DNA of 64,000 nucleotides from Roseiarcus sp963820795 (GTDB lineage: Bacteria; Pseudomonadota; Alphaproteobacteria; Rhizobiales; Beijerinckiaceae): contig CAWGBJ010000025.1 of the NCBI GenBank assembly GCA_963820795.1, positions 8,359-72,358 of the forward strand, read 5' to 3'. Positions 1 through 8,103 of the stretch are shown here, in pieces. The notes beneath the pieces were generated by a model, which ran no database searches, was not told the DNA's origin, and was given only the letters and a program-made list of their open reading frames with translations. How positions within the stretch are numbered: the stretch's first letter is position 1; every line of letters begins with the position of its first letter. The position numbers and the translations under genes are program-made.

Positions 1-250
1 CTCCGAACGCCTGGCCGGCTGCGATCTCTATGTGACGCTCGAGCCCTGCGCCATGTGCGCCGGGGCAATGTCGCATGCCCGTCTCCGCCGCCTCTATTAC
101 GCGGCTCCCGATCCGAAAGGCGGCGCCGTCGACCACGGACCGCATTTTTTCAGCCAGCGCACCTGCCACCACGCACCGGAGGTCTACGGCGGCATTCGCG
201 AGAGCGAGGCGGCGGCGATTCTGAGGACGTTCTTCGCCGCCAGACGCTGA
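1..250 (+). CDS. tadA: tRNA-specific adenosine deaminase (C-terminal part)
   Basis: The last 82 codons are visible and the start lies before the window, so the gene is partial only because of the window edge. TadA deaminates adenosine 34 of tRNA-Arg(ACG) to inosine in the cytoplasm. The reading frame from base 2 shows the cytidine/deoxycytidylate deaminase zinc motif PCAMC at bases 44-58, whose two cysteines bind zinc. It is followed by GAMSHARL and the Arg-rich strand typical of TadA. The upstream HAE motif with the catalytic glutamate is out of view. The gene ends 73 bp before the next start on the same strand. The assignment rests on the PCxxC context and C-terminal shape; another CDA-fold deaminase is less likely. 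Confidence 0.88.
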   Translation, partial: SERLAGCDLYVTLEPCAMCAGAMSHARLRRLYYAAPDPKGGAVDHGPHFFSQRTCHHAPEVYGGIRESEAAAILRTFFAARR

Positions 251-323
251 GCGCCTTCGGGTTGCCAAAGCCTTGCGTGACGTGACAATGATCCTAGGAC
301 TAGCCGCCCGGAGGAAACAAAAC

Positions 324-1439
324 TTGCCCCGTCCGCCCTTTCGCGCCGATCATGTCGGCAGCTTTCTTCGTCCAGAGCGTCTCCACGAGGCGCGCGAGAA
401 GTTTGCCGCCGGCGGGCTCGCGGCGGGGGAACTGCATGCGATCGAGGACGAGTGCATCCGCGAGGTCGTGCGCGCGCAGGAGAATGTCGGCCTCAAGGGC
501 GTCACCGACGGCGAGTTTCGCCGCACCTATTTTCATGTCGATTTCCTCGAGCGGCTCGAGGGGGTCGAGACGCGTTACGGCGAGTTCGCCGCCACCTTCC
601 GCAAGAGCGACGGCACGGAAGTCGGCTTCAGGCCCCCGACCATGCATGTCGGCAGCAAGGTCCGATGGGCCGGGCCGATCCAGGGGCCGGACTTCGATTT
701 CTTGAAGTCGGTGACGACGCGGATGCCCAAGGTGTGCATCCCCGCGCCTTCGATGCTGCATTTCCGCGGCGGCCGCGAAGCGATCAGCGAGGCGGTCTAT
801 CCGCGCCTCGAAGATTTCTACGACGACCTGACGGCCGCCTACCGCGCGGAGGTCGGCGACCTCGCGGCGCGCGGATGCCGCTATCTGCAGTTCGACGACA
901 CCAACCTCGCCTATCTCTGCGACCCCGAGATTCGCGCGCGGACCAAGGCCCGCGGCGACGATCCCGACGCGCTGACGCGGCTCTACTGCAAGCTCGTCAA
1001 CGATTCGATCCGCGACCGCCCCGCGGACATGACGATCTGTGTTCATCTTTGCCGCGGCAATTTCAAGAGCGCCTGGGTGGCTCAGGGCGGCTATGAGCCG
1101 GTCGCCGAGATCTTGTTCAACGAGATGAAGATCGACGGCTTCTTCCTCGAATACGACGACGAGCGGTCGGGCGATTTCGCGCCGCTGCGCTTTGCGCCGA
1201 AGAGCGCGACGGTCGTGCTCGGCCTGATGAGTTCCAAACGCGCCGCCGCCGAGCCCAAGGACGAGATCAAGCGGCGCATCGAGGAGGCGACGAAATACAT
1301 ACCGCTCGAGCAATGCGCGCTGAGCCACCAGTGCGGCTTCTCCTCGACCGCCCATGGCAACGACCTCAGCGAGGCCGATCAATGGATCAAGCTTGCACGC
1401 CTGGTCGAGATCGCCGAGGAGGTTTGGGGCGGGGTGTGA
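324..1439 (+). CDS. MetE-like cobalamin-independent methionine synthase family protein (YxjG type)
   Basis: This 371-residue protein matches the single-domain MetE C-terminal family. These proteins use a zinc-bound thiol in methyl transfer, and many members have no proven substrate. The N-terminus reads FRADHVGSFLRP, then DGEFRR near residue 65, HLCRGN near residue 240 and QCGFSS near residue 335. The cysteine of the last motif is the expected zinc ligand. I chose the TTG at 324 because GGAGG lies at 310-314 with 9-bp spacing and the conserved region begins at once. In-frame TTG at 273 and ATG at 288 are alternatives without a good ribosome site. The full-length MetE N-terminal domain is absent, which is normal for this subfamily, so a true methionine synthase role is not assured. 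Confidence 0.85.
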   Translation: MPRPPFRADHVGSFLRPERLHEAREKFAAGGLAAGELHAIEDECIREVVRAQENVGLKGVTDGEFRRTYFHVDFLERLEGVETRYGEFAATFRKSDGTEVGFRPPTMHVGSKVRWAGPIQGPDFDFLKSVTTRMPKVCIPAPSMLHFRGGREAISEAVYPRLEDFYDDLTAAYRAEVGDLAARGCRYLQFDDTNLAYLCDPEIRARTKARGDDPDALTRLYCKLVNDSIRDRPADMTICVHLCRGNFKSAWVAQGGYEPVAEILFNEMKIDGFFLEYDDERSGDFAPLRFAPKSATVVLGLMSSKRAAAEPKDEIKRRIEEATKYIPLEQCALSHQCGFSSTAHGNDLSEADQWIKLARLVEIAEEVWGGV

Positions 1440-1540
1440 GGTTCCCCTCGCCCCAGCCTCTCCGGTAAACCGAAGCGAGCGCGACCCCCTGGTTTCTGGA
1501 TAAGGTGGCCAGCGCCAGCCGGATGAGGGTGCGACAAGAG

Positions 1541-2995
1541 ATGGCCTTCAGGCTCGCCTGGTTCGAGACCGATAAGTGCTTCATCGACGGGCGCTGGGTC
1601 GCGCCCCGGTCGGGCGAGCGTCTGCCGATCGAGGATCCGTCGCGCGGAGTCGAGATTGGCGCGATCGCACGCGGGAGCGCCGCAGACGTCGATGCGGCGG
1701 TCGCCGCGGCGGAGCAGGCGCTCGCCGGTCCGTGGGGTCGGATGATGGCGGCCGAGCGCGGACGCCTGCTGATGAAGCTCGCCGTCCTCATTCACGAGCG
1801 GACCGAGGAGCTGGCGCGGATCGAGGCTCTCGACGTAGGCAAGCCGATCAAACAGGGCCGCGCCGATGCGCTAGCGATGGCGCGCTACATGGAATTCTAC
1901 GGCGGCGCGGCCGACAAACTGACGGGCGAGACGATCCCCTATCTCGATGGCTACACGGTCTACACGCTGCGCGAACCGCATGGCGTCACCGGCCATATCG
2001 TGCCGTGGAACTATCCCATGCAGATCGCCGGCCGCACCGTCGGCGCGGCGCTGGCGATGGGCAACGCCTGCGTCCTGAAGCCCGCAGAGGAGGCCTGCGT
2101 CACGTCGCTCGCGCTCGCCGATTTGGCGCGCGAGGCGGGCTTCCCCGCCGGGGCGCTGAATGTCGTGCCGGGGCTCGGCGAAGAGGCGGGGGCCGCGCTC
2201 GCCGCCCATCCGGGCGTCCGGCATCTCTCCTTCACCGGCTCGGTCGCCGTCGGCGCTTTGGTCCAGGCGGCGGCCGCCCGCCATGTCGCGCCGGTGACGC
2301 TTGAACTCGGCGGCAAGTCGCCGCAACTCGTCTTTGCCGACGCCGACCTCGAACGCGCCCTGCCGTTCCTGGTCAACGCCGGCATCCAGAATGCCGGGCA
2401 GACCTGCTCGGCCGCCTCGCGCATTCTTGTCGAGCGCTCACGCTACGCCGAAGTCGTCGACCGTATGGCGGAACGCTACCGGTCGCTCAGCGTCGGGCCC
2501 GCCGAGGCCGATCTCGACGTCGGCCCGCTGATCTCGGCGCGGCAGAAGGCGATCGTCTCCGCCTTTCTCAGGGAGGGCGCCGATCTCAGAACTGCAGCCG
2601 AGGGCGTGATCGTCGAGGACGCGCCGGGCGGCGGCCACTATGTCGCACCGACGCTGTTCGCCGACGTGAGGCCGGACCATCGGCTGGCGCAGGAGGAAAT
2701 CTTCGGGCCGGTGCAGGTGGTCATTCCTTTCGCCGACGAGGCGGAGGCGGCGGCGATCGCCAACGGCACGGGCTACGGGCTCGTCGCCGGGGTCTGGACA
2801 GCCGACGGCGGAAGGCAGATGCGGCTCGCCAGGACGCTTCGCGCGGGGCAGGTGTTTCTCAACAATTACGGCGCGGGCGGGGGCGTCGAGCTGCCGTTCG
2901 GCGGCGTCGGCAAATCCGGCCACGGGCGCGAGAAGGGCTTCGAGGCGCTGTACGGCTTTTCGACGCTGAAGACGGTCGCCGCCTGGCACGGCTGA
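1541..2995 (+). CDS. NAD(P)-dependent aldehyde dehydrogenase
   Basis: A 484-residue aldehyde dehydrogenase of normal length, oxidising an unidentified aldehyde to its acid in the cytoplasm. Visible hallmarks are the cofactor-binding PWNYP segment, the general-base glutamate in LELGGKSP (about residue 255), and the catalytic cysteine in NAGQTCSAA (about residue 289). The C-terminal PFGGVGKSGHGREKG motif is also present. The sequence resembles betaine or gamma-aminobutyraldehyde dehydrogenases more than semialdehyde forms, but substrate cannot be read from motifs. ATG 1541 is preferred because the ALDH fold begins directly after it; upstream in-frame starts at 1505 and 1523 would add a non-conserved leader. 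It follows the MetE-like gene on the same strand after about 100 bp. Confidence 0.88.
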   Translation: MAFRLAWFETDKCFIDGRWVAPRSGERLPIEDPSRGVEIGAIARGSAADVDAAVAAAEQALAGPWGRMMAAERGRLLMKLAVLIHERTEELARIEALDVGKPIKQGRADALAMARYMEFYGGAADKLTGETIPYLDGYTVYTLREPHGVTGHIVPWNYPMQIAGRTVGAALAMGNACVLKPAEEACVTSLALADLAREAGFPAGALNVVPGLGEEAGAALAAHPGVRHLSFTGSVAVGALVQAAAARHVAPVTLELGGKSPQLVFADADLERALPFLVNAGIQNAGQTCSAASRILVERSRYAEVVDRMAERYRSLSVGPAEADLDVGPLISARQKAIVSAFLREGADLRTAAEGVIVEDAPGGGHYVAPTLFADVRPDHRLAQEEIFGPVQVVIPFADEAEAAAIANGTGYGLVAGVWTADGGRQMRLARTLRAGQVFLNNYGAGGGVELPFGGVGKSGHGREKGFEALYGFSTLKTVAAWHG

Positions 2996-3030
2996 GCGCG
3001 TGCTGGCCGCCGAAAGAGGGGGCAAGGGCC

Positions 3031-3432
3031 ATGAGGGCAGGCGCGATCGTCGCGGGCTTCGTCGCGTTTGCGCTCGGCGGTTGCGCGCTCGCGCCCGAGT
3101 TCAAGACCTTCTATCTCGGTCATGAGGACTGGCGGGGAACAGCCTTGAGCCCGCGCGGGCGGCTGGTCGTCTCGGATATCGTCGCGGGCGCCGCGCCCTA
3201 TACGATCACACAGGTCGAAATCGGCGGCGTCCTCGGGCTGCCGGACAATCCGGCGCGTCGCATCCCCATTCTCAACCAACGGGCGCAGACCGCCATGAGG
3301 GAGCTCGAGCGCGATGGCATTCCGGCGCGCCAAATCGCTGTCGAGGTCTTCCCGATCGCGACCGGCCTCGACCGGGAGCCGGCGGGACCGCTGCTCGACT
3401 ACCGCATGGTCATCGTGGTCCACTACTACTGA
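3031..3432 (+). CDS. small putative lipoprotein
   Basis: A 133-residue protein with a short hydrophobic N-terminus ending in the lipobox LGGC (Cys at about residue 18), so it is probably exported and lipid-anchored. The mature part is rich in short beta-like stretches and ends in the aromatic sequence VVHYY. No known domain is recognised. The start is the ATG at 3031, 35 bp after the aldehyde dehydrogenase, with GAGGGGGCAAGGG upstream as a purine-rich ribosome site. Function is unknown. Confidence 0.65.
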   Translation: MRAGAIVAGFVAFALGGCALAPEFKTFYLGHEDWRGTALSPRGRLVVSDIVAGAAPYTITQVEIGGVLGLPDNPARRIPILNQRAQTAMRELERDGIPARQIAVEVFPIATGLDREPAGPLLDYRMVIVVHYY

Positions 3433-3632
3433 GAGGCGATGCCAAGCTCCGTTTCGGCAGAGGCGGCGGCTTGGTCGCGACTTCTTTCTTTCAATGGGTT
3501 AACCGGCAGAATTTGTCACTAAATCACTTTTAATAACTTCGTGTATCTGTATTTATCAATGAAGCTTTGCGCATGCGCTGCTCGCGGCCGCGGCAATCTT
3601 TCGGATTTGCGCCCGCGGACATCCGGGTCCAT

Positions 3633-4238
3633 TCAGGCTATGTCGTCGCGGCGTGGACCGCGGCCAGTGACCCCCATCAGGCCGCCAAGCCTGTCGAGCG
3701 CCACCCGGAGGCGGTCGGCGACGACGGCGTCGGCGCGCCACGGGGTCGCAAGTTCGGGAACGAAGCCCCGGCATTCCCGCACGCCAGCGCCCTCGATGAT
3801 GATGCGGGTGATGATCGGCCAGGCGGCCGGACCGACGCGGTCCTCGGCCTCACGAAGCTTGTCGCGCGCATGCAGCGCCGCCTCCGATTGCGGCAGGCCT
3901 GGACGCGGGCCGAAGCCGGTCGAACCCAGCCTGTCGGGGGCGACAGCCCGCAGGGCGTCGAGCCGGGCGCGCTGATGGGTGCGGCGGAGCGATTCGCCGA
4001 CCAGCCAGCGGATGTCGTTGAGCCTGGGATCGTGCGGCGCAAGCACGCGGTTGGCCCGCATCACGTCGAAGGGGTCGAGAATGCGGCGCACCCGGTCGGC
4101 GTCGCGAGTCGGCGATTCGCCCGCGTCCCTGGCGCGCGCAAGGCGCTCCGGCGTAGCATCCAGCCTTTCCTGCACGGCGTCGACAAGTTCCCGCGGCGAG
4201 CGCCGCGCGCTCCTTAAGGGGGGACGAGAGGCCTTCAT
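3633..4238 (-). CDS. hypothetical protein, DUF6456-like C-terminus
   Basis: A 201-residue, strongly basic and arginine-rich protein. The second half (LHARDKLREAEDRVG through LRVALDRLGGLMG) has the spacing I associate with the alphaproteobacterial DUF6456 family: an arginine-rich helix, then a long helical stretch ending in LALDRLxxxYG. That is pattern recall, not a search. The start ATG at 4238 overlaps the stop of the upstream ORF as ATGA, so the two are translationally coupled. A role in DNA binding is only a guess from charge and from the divergent CI-like repressor next door. Confidence 0.6.
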   Translation of the reverse strand: MKASRPPLRSARRSPRELVDAVQERLDATPERLARARDAGESPTRDADRVRRILDPFDVMRANRVLAPHDPRLNDIRWLVGESLRRTHQRARLDALRAVAPDRLGSTGFGPRPGLPQSEAALHARDKLREAEDRVGPAAWPIITRIIIEGAGVRECRGFVPELATPWRADAVVADRLRVALDRLGGLMGVTGRGPRRDDIA

Positions 4239-4465
4239 GATTTGACGAGCTCGGCGCAAAGCGCCGCCGGCGAGGTGCAATACGAGGCCTCGAGAATAGG
4301 GGCGACGAAGCGCGGGGTCCGGCGCATATTGACAGCGACATCGGCCGGCGGGACCCCATGCGCGCGCTTCAGATCCTTGAGATGGCGGCCCGAGGCGCGC
4401 ATCAACGCCATCCGTTCGGTGTCCTGCTTCGGCGGCTTGCGGGGCGGGCGAACGGGTGCGGTCAT
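4235..4465 (-). CDS. hypothetical small basic protein, first gene of a two-gene operon
   Basis: A 76-residue basic protein with a proline/lysine-rich N-terminus (PVRPPRKPPK) and a likely helical middle (MALMRASGRHLKDLKRAHG). The middle could be the start of a helix-turn-helix, since LKRAHGVPPADVAVNMRRT looks like a recognition-helix segment. I chose ATG 4465, which has GAGG about 10 bp upstream. The frame is open to ATG 4522, but that start has no ribosome site. It overlaps the next gene by 4 bp and is divergent from the repressor remnant at 4678. No family assigned. Confidence 0.55.
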   Translation of the reverse strand: MTAPVRPPRKPPKQDTERMALMRASGRHLKDLKRAHGVPPADVAVNMRRTPRFVAPILEASYCTSPAALCAELVKS

Positions 4466-4553
4466 GAAACCAGTCCTCGTCGTTGGAAAAGCGGCGTGGC
4501 AGAGTGTTCTTGTTTTGTTCATATTGGGAAAAACGCAATCTCATGTCAACTTT

Positions 4554-4580
4554 CTGTATTTCGGTATTGCTGTTTTTCGG
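4554..4580. promoter_or_regulatory. direct repeat in divergent control region, candidate operator
   Basis: Two 11-base near-identical direct repeats, CTGTATTTCGG (4554-4564) and CTGTTTTTCGG (4570-4580), are phased by 16 bp in the AT-rich gap between the leftward two-gene operon and the rightward repressor. Placement between a repressor and its divergent neighbour suggests an operator. That function is inferred. Confidence 0.4.
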
Positions 4581-4677
4581 AAATCGTGGTTAAACCGGAA
4601 CGGCGTCAATTTACTGAAGCCGAGAGTCGGCGCCCAAGGCTCATCTGCTCCTCGGCTCAACCAGGGGTTTGCCAACA

Positions 4678-5263
4678 TTGACCGTCGATTGGATTCGCGC
4701 CGGACTGAAGCACACCGGCAAAACGCGTAGCGGCCTCGCCAGGGCGCTTGGCCGCTCGCCATCCGCAGTCACTGACCTCCTCAACGGCCATCGCCGTTTG
4801 AGGGCTGATGAGATCGCCATCGTCGCCGAATATCTCGGCATAGAGCCGCCGCGACTCGTCGGCGGCGGCAGCGGCAAGATGATCCCGAAGGCGCCGCTGA
4901 TCGGCTTTGTCGGGGCCGGCGCAGTGGCGCATTTCTATGCCGACGGACAGGGGCCGTTCGACGAAGTCGAGGCGCCGCTCGACGCCAAGCCAATGACGGT
5001 CGCGGTGCAGATCCGCGGCCATTCGCTCGGCGCGCTGTTCGACAACTGGCTCGTCTTCTACGACGACATCCGCAACCCGCCGGATGAGAAGTCTTATTGG
5101 CCGCATGTGCGTCTGCGGCCTGAGCGACGGGCGGGTCTTGATCAAGGCGCTGAAACGGAGCCCGAACACCGGCCTGTGGAACCTGCTCTCCAACACCGAG
5201 CCGCCGATCTACGATGTTGGCCTCGACTGGGCGGCGGCGGTGCGCGAGATGCGGCCAAGGTGA
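4678..5263 (+). pseudogene. CI/LexA-type repressor with N-terminal HTH, disrupted by a 1-base insertion
   Basis: The N-terminus is a helix-turn-helix of the Cro/CI class (TRSGLARALGRSPSAVTDLLNG, shown in part). A beta-rich C-terminal half follows that resembles the S24/LexA-like dimerisation domain. Past codon about 138 the frame is lost: an extra T near 5092 moves the coding sense into the next frame. There it continues as LIGRMCVCGLSDGRVLIKAL and ends at the TGA 5261-5263. Removing one base gives a clean 194-residue protein. I prefer the TTG at 4678, with AGGGG at 4663-4667; TTG 4669 is also open. It may be a real pseudogene or a sequencing indel. A Ser/Lys self-cleavage dyad could not be assigned. 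Confidence 0.7.
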
Positions 5264-5348
5264 GAGGCGCCGGCGCCTTTCCTCACCAGCGAAGCGGGGG
5301 AGGGGGACCGCGCGCGAGCGCGGTGGAGGGGGGAAGCCTGAAGCTAAA

Positions 5349-5911
5349 ATGAGAGCGCCGCCAGCAACCATCGCCGCGGCCCGCCGTTTGCGCCGCGGTC
5401 TCTCGCCGCCGGAGGCGATGCTTTGGAGCCGTTTGAGAAACCGCGCAACGGGAATGCCGACATTCCGGCGACAGCATCCGATCGGGCCTACGTGCTCGAC
5501 TTCTACTGCGCCAGGGCGCGGCTCGCCGTTGAGGTCGACGGCAGGGTCCACGAAACAGGCGACCGACCGCAACGCGACCAGCGCCGCGGCGCGTTTCTCG
5601 AATCGCAGGGCGTGACGATTGTGCGAATTGCCGCCGCCGACGTATTGACGGCGCTCGATGAAACCGCCGACGGCGTCGTTCGGATGGCTGCCGCGATGAT
5701 CGAGAGCGGCGCAGCCCCCTCCACCATGCTTCGCATGGTCCCCCTCCCCCGCTTGCGCGGTGGAGGAGAACAGCCCGCTTCATCGACGAGTCGACCTTCG
5801 GCGCTCGGCATCGGCGCGAGTAAGAGCGCCGCCTTTCCTCACCCGCGCAGCGGGGTAGAGGGGGACCGCGGGCAAGCGCGGTGGAGGGGGGGAAGCCTGA
5901 AGTTAAAATGA
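5349..5911 (+). pseudogene. DUF559 endonuclease-like gene, copy 1, frameshifted
   Basis: First of three tandem copies. It reads as DUF559 (a Vsr/PD-(D/E)XK-like small nuclease domain) from ATG 5349 through SPPEAMLWSRLRNR and FRRQHPIGP. A missing C near 5488 (GGGCCTACG here, GGGCCCTACG in copies 2 and 3) then shifts the frame. The rest, LDFYCARARLAVEVDGRVHE, continues in the next frame and runs on through the inter-copy repeat to a TGA at 5909-5911. That stop overlaps the ATG of copy 2. Adding the missing base restores 187 codons. Function of the family is unproven; members often sit next to modification or mobile genes. Confidence 0.75.
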
Positions 5912-6384
5912 GAGCGCCGCCAGCAACCATCGCCGCCGCCTGCCGTTTGCGCCGCGGTCTCTCGCCGCCGGAGGCGATGCTTTGGAGCCGTTTGAGAAAC
6001 CGCGCAACGGGAATGCCGACATACCGGCGACAGCATCCGATCGGGCCCTACGGGCTCGACTTCTACTGCGCCAGGGCGCGGCTCGCCGTTGAGGTCGACG
6101 GCAGGGCCCACGAAACAGGCGACCGACCGCAACGCGACCAGCGCCGCGACGCGTTTCTCGAAGCGCAGGGCATGACGATTGTGCGAATTGCCGCCGCCGA
6201 GGTATTGGCGGCGCTCGGCGAAACCGACGACGGCGTTGTTCGCGTTGCTGCCGCCATTATCGAGAGCAGTGCTGAGGCCCCCTCCACCATGCTTCGCATG
6301 GTCCCGCTCCCCGCTTGCGCGGTGGAGGAGAACAGCCCGCTTCATGACGAGTCGACCTTCGGCGCTCGGCATCGGCGCGAGTAA
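5908..6384 (+). CDS. DUF559 domain-containing endonuclease-like protein, copy 2
   Basis: An intact 158-residue copy. The DUF559 core spans about residues 10-115: LRRGLSPPEAMLWSRLR, YRRQHPIGP, LDFYCARARLAVEVDG. The invariant Asp of DFYC and the EVDG motif are the predicted metal-binding active-site residues of a PD-(D/E)XK-like fold. ATG 5908 is chosen because all three copies share the sequence over this start; a GTG at 5881 is also open. The last 35 or so residues are translated from the intergenic palindromic repeat and are unlikely to be functional. Copy 2 differs from its siblings at several positions (YRRQ for FRRQ, GLDF for VLDF). Confidence 0.75.
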   Translation: MRAPPATIAAACRLRRGLSPPEAMLWSRLRNRATGMPTYRRQHPIGPYGLDFYCARARLAVEVDGRAHETGDRPQRDQRRDAFLEAQGMTIVRIAAAEVLAALGETDDGVVRVAAAIIESSAEAPSTMLRMVPLPACAVEENSPLHDESTFGARHRRE

Positions 6385-6473
6385 GAGCGCCGCCTTTCCT
6401 CACCCGCGAAGCGACGCGAAGCGGGGGAGGGGGACCGCGCAAGCGCGGGGGAGGGGGGAAGCCTGAAGCTAAA

Positions 6474-6896
6474 ATGAGAGCGCCGCCAGCAACCATCGCC
6501 GCCGCCCGCCGTTTGCGCCGCGGTCTCTCGCCGCCGGAGGCGATGCTCTGGAGCCGTTTGAGAAACCGCGCAACGGGAATGCCGACATTCCGGCGACAGC
6601 ATCCGATCGGGCCCTACGTGCTCGACTTCTACTGCGCCAGGGCGCGGCTCGCCGTTGAGGTCGACGGCAGGGTCCACGAAACAGGCGACCGACCGCAACG
6701 CGACCAGCGCCGCGGCGCGTTTCTCGAAGCGCGGGGCGTGACGATTGCGCGAATTGCCGCCGCCGACGTATTGACGGCGCTCGATGAAACCGCCGACCGC
6801 GTCGTTCGGATGGCTGCCGCGATGATCGAGAGCGGCGCAGCCCCCTCCACCATGCTTCGCATGGTCCCCCTCCCCCGCTTGCGCGGTGGAGGATGA
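6474..6896 (+). CDS. DUF559 domain-containing endonuclease-like protein, copy 3
   Basis: An intact 140-residue copy with the full DUF559 core (FRRQHPIGPYVLDFYC, LAVEVDG, GVTIARI). The C-terminal MLRMVPLPRLRGGG comes from the palindromic repeat. Its TGA (6894-6896) overlaps the dapE start as ATGA, so dapE translation may be coupled to this accessory gene. It is nearest to copy 1 in sequence (both have VLDF and RVHE). Cellular role unknown. Confidence 0.75.
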   Translation: MRAPPATIAAARRLRRGLSPPEAMLWSRLRNRATGMPTFRRQHPIGPYVLDFYCARARLAVEVDGRVHETGDRPQRDQRRGAFLEARGVTIARIAAADVLTALDETADRVVRMAAAMIESGAAPSTMLRMVPLPRLRGGG

Positions 6897-8071
6897 CGGC
6901 TTCCCCGCCTTCGGCGCTCGACATCGCGCGCGCGCTCATCGCTTTTCCCTCGGTGACGCCGGTCGACGGCGGCGCGCTGCCCTGGCTCGCCGATCTTTTC
7001 GCTAAGGCCGGCTTCGCCGTCGAACTCGTGACCTTTACGGCGCCCGGGACGCCGGATGTTCTCAATCTCTACGCGCGCTTCGGCGCGGGCGCGCCGAACC
7101 TGGCTTTCGCCGGCCATACCGACGTCGTGCCGCCGGGCGATCTTCAGCGCTGGCGCTTCGATCCGTTCTCGGCGACGGTCGCCGACGGCCTGCTCTGGGG
7201 CCGCGGCGCCTGCGACATGAAGGGCGGCCTCGCGGCGGCTGCCGCGGCGGCGCTGGGCTTCGTCGCCAGGGGCCCGTTTCAAGGGTCGATCAGCTTCCTT
7301 GTCACCGGCGACGAGGAAGGCCCGTCGGTCAACGGCACGGTCAAGCTTCTCGACTGGGCGCTCGCCCGGGGCGAGCGGTTCGACCATTGCATCGTCGGCG
7401 AGCCGACCAGCGTCGAGGCGCTCGGCGACACGATCAAGCACGGCCGGCGCGGCTCGCTGACCGGCCGTCTCGTCCTCTACGGCCGCCAGGGCCACGTCGG
7501 CTATCCCCACATCGCGGATAATCCGATCCGGGCGCTGGCGCCTGTACTGACCGCCCTCCTGTCGCCGCCGCTCGATCATGGCGCAGAGGACTTCGATCCC
7601 TCGAATCTCGAGGTCGTCAGCGTCGACGTCGGCAATCCGGCGGCGAACGTCATTCCGGGCGAGGTGCGGCTCGTCTTCAATATCCGCTTCAACCCGGCCT
7701 GGACGGTCGAGACTCTCAGCGCCGAGATCGACCGCCGGGTCAGAACCGCCGCGGAAGGCAGGCGCTTTGCGCTTGCCTTCGATCCAAGCAATGCCGACGC
7801 CTTCCTGACGCCCCGCGGTCCGTTCACCGATCTCGTCGCCGCGGCGGTCGAGGACGTGACCGGACGGCGCCCGGCGCTCTCGACCAGCGGGGGCACTTCC
7901 GACGCCCGCTTCATCAAGGCGGTCTGCCCGGTCGTCGACCTCGGCCTGCCGAACGCCACGATCCACGCAGTCGACGAGCGCGTCGCGCTCGAGGATCTCG
8001 AGGGGCTCGCGCGCATCTATGCCCGCGTGCTCGAACGCTATTTCTCGACTGCGCTCGCTCCAGCCGGCTAA
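6893..8071 (+). CDS. dapE: succinyl-diaminopimelate desuccinylase
   Basis: A 392-residue M20-family zinc amidohydrolase. It hydrolyses N-succinyl-L,L-diaminopimelate to diaminopimelate and succinate in the cytoplasm, for lysine and peptidoglycan synthesis. Visible motifs are GHTDVVPPGD (about residue 73, first zinc histidine), GRGACDMKGG (bridging aspartate, about residue 107), TGDEEG (catalytic glutamate, about residue 141) and GRRGSLTG in the dimerisation lid. Length is as expected. The start ATG overlaps the stop of DUF559 copy 3, which has inserted hard against the 5' end and replaced any native upstream sequence. dapE is normally near dapD in relatives; dapD is not in view. Confidence 0.93.
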   Translation: MTASPPSALDIARALIAFPSVTPVDGGALPWLADLFAKAGFAVELVTFTAPGTPDVLNLYARFGAGAPNLAFAGHTDVVPPGDLQRWRFDPFSATVADGLLWGRGACDMKGGLAAAAAAALGFVARGPFQGSISFLVTGDEEGPSVNGTVKLLDWALARGERFDHCIVGEPTSVEALGDTIKHGRRGSLTGRLVLYGRQGHVGYPHIADNPIRALAPVLTALLSPPLDHGAEDFDPSNLEVVSVDVGNPAANVIPGEVRLVFNIRFNPAWTVETLSAEIDRRVRTAAEGRRFALAFDPSNADAFLTPRGPFTDLVAAAVEDVTGRRPALSTSGGTSDARFIKAVCPVVDLGLPNATIHAVDERVALEDLEGLARIYARVLERYFSTALAPAG

Positions 8072-8103
8072 CTTGCGGCGGCGCAAATGAGGGGAATGCC
8101 GAC

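Larger units (their letters stand above)
5275..6896 (+). repeat. tandem triplication of a 0.56-kb DUF559 gene cassette
   Basis: Three head-to-tail copies begin at the shared GCCTTTCCTCACC at 5275, 5831 and 6392 (periods 556 and 561 bp). Each has a GC-rich palindromic leader (CGAAGCGGGGGAGG... type), the text GAAGCCTGAAG(C/T)TAAAATGAGAGCG over the start codon, a DUF559 reading frame and a trailing palindromic block. The copies differ by scattered substitutions and small indels. The third is cut short where dapE begins. Confidence 0.9.

Noticed and set aside
300..1382. 360-codon leftward frame antisense to the MetE-like gene
   Set aside because: Shadow of a well-supported gene; no family features.
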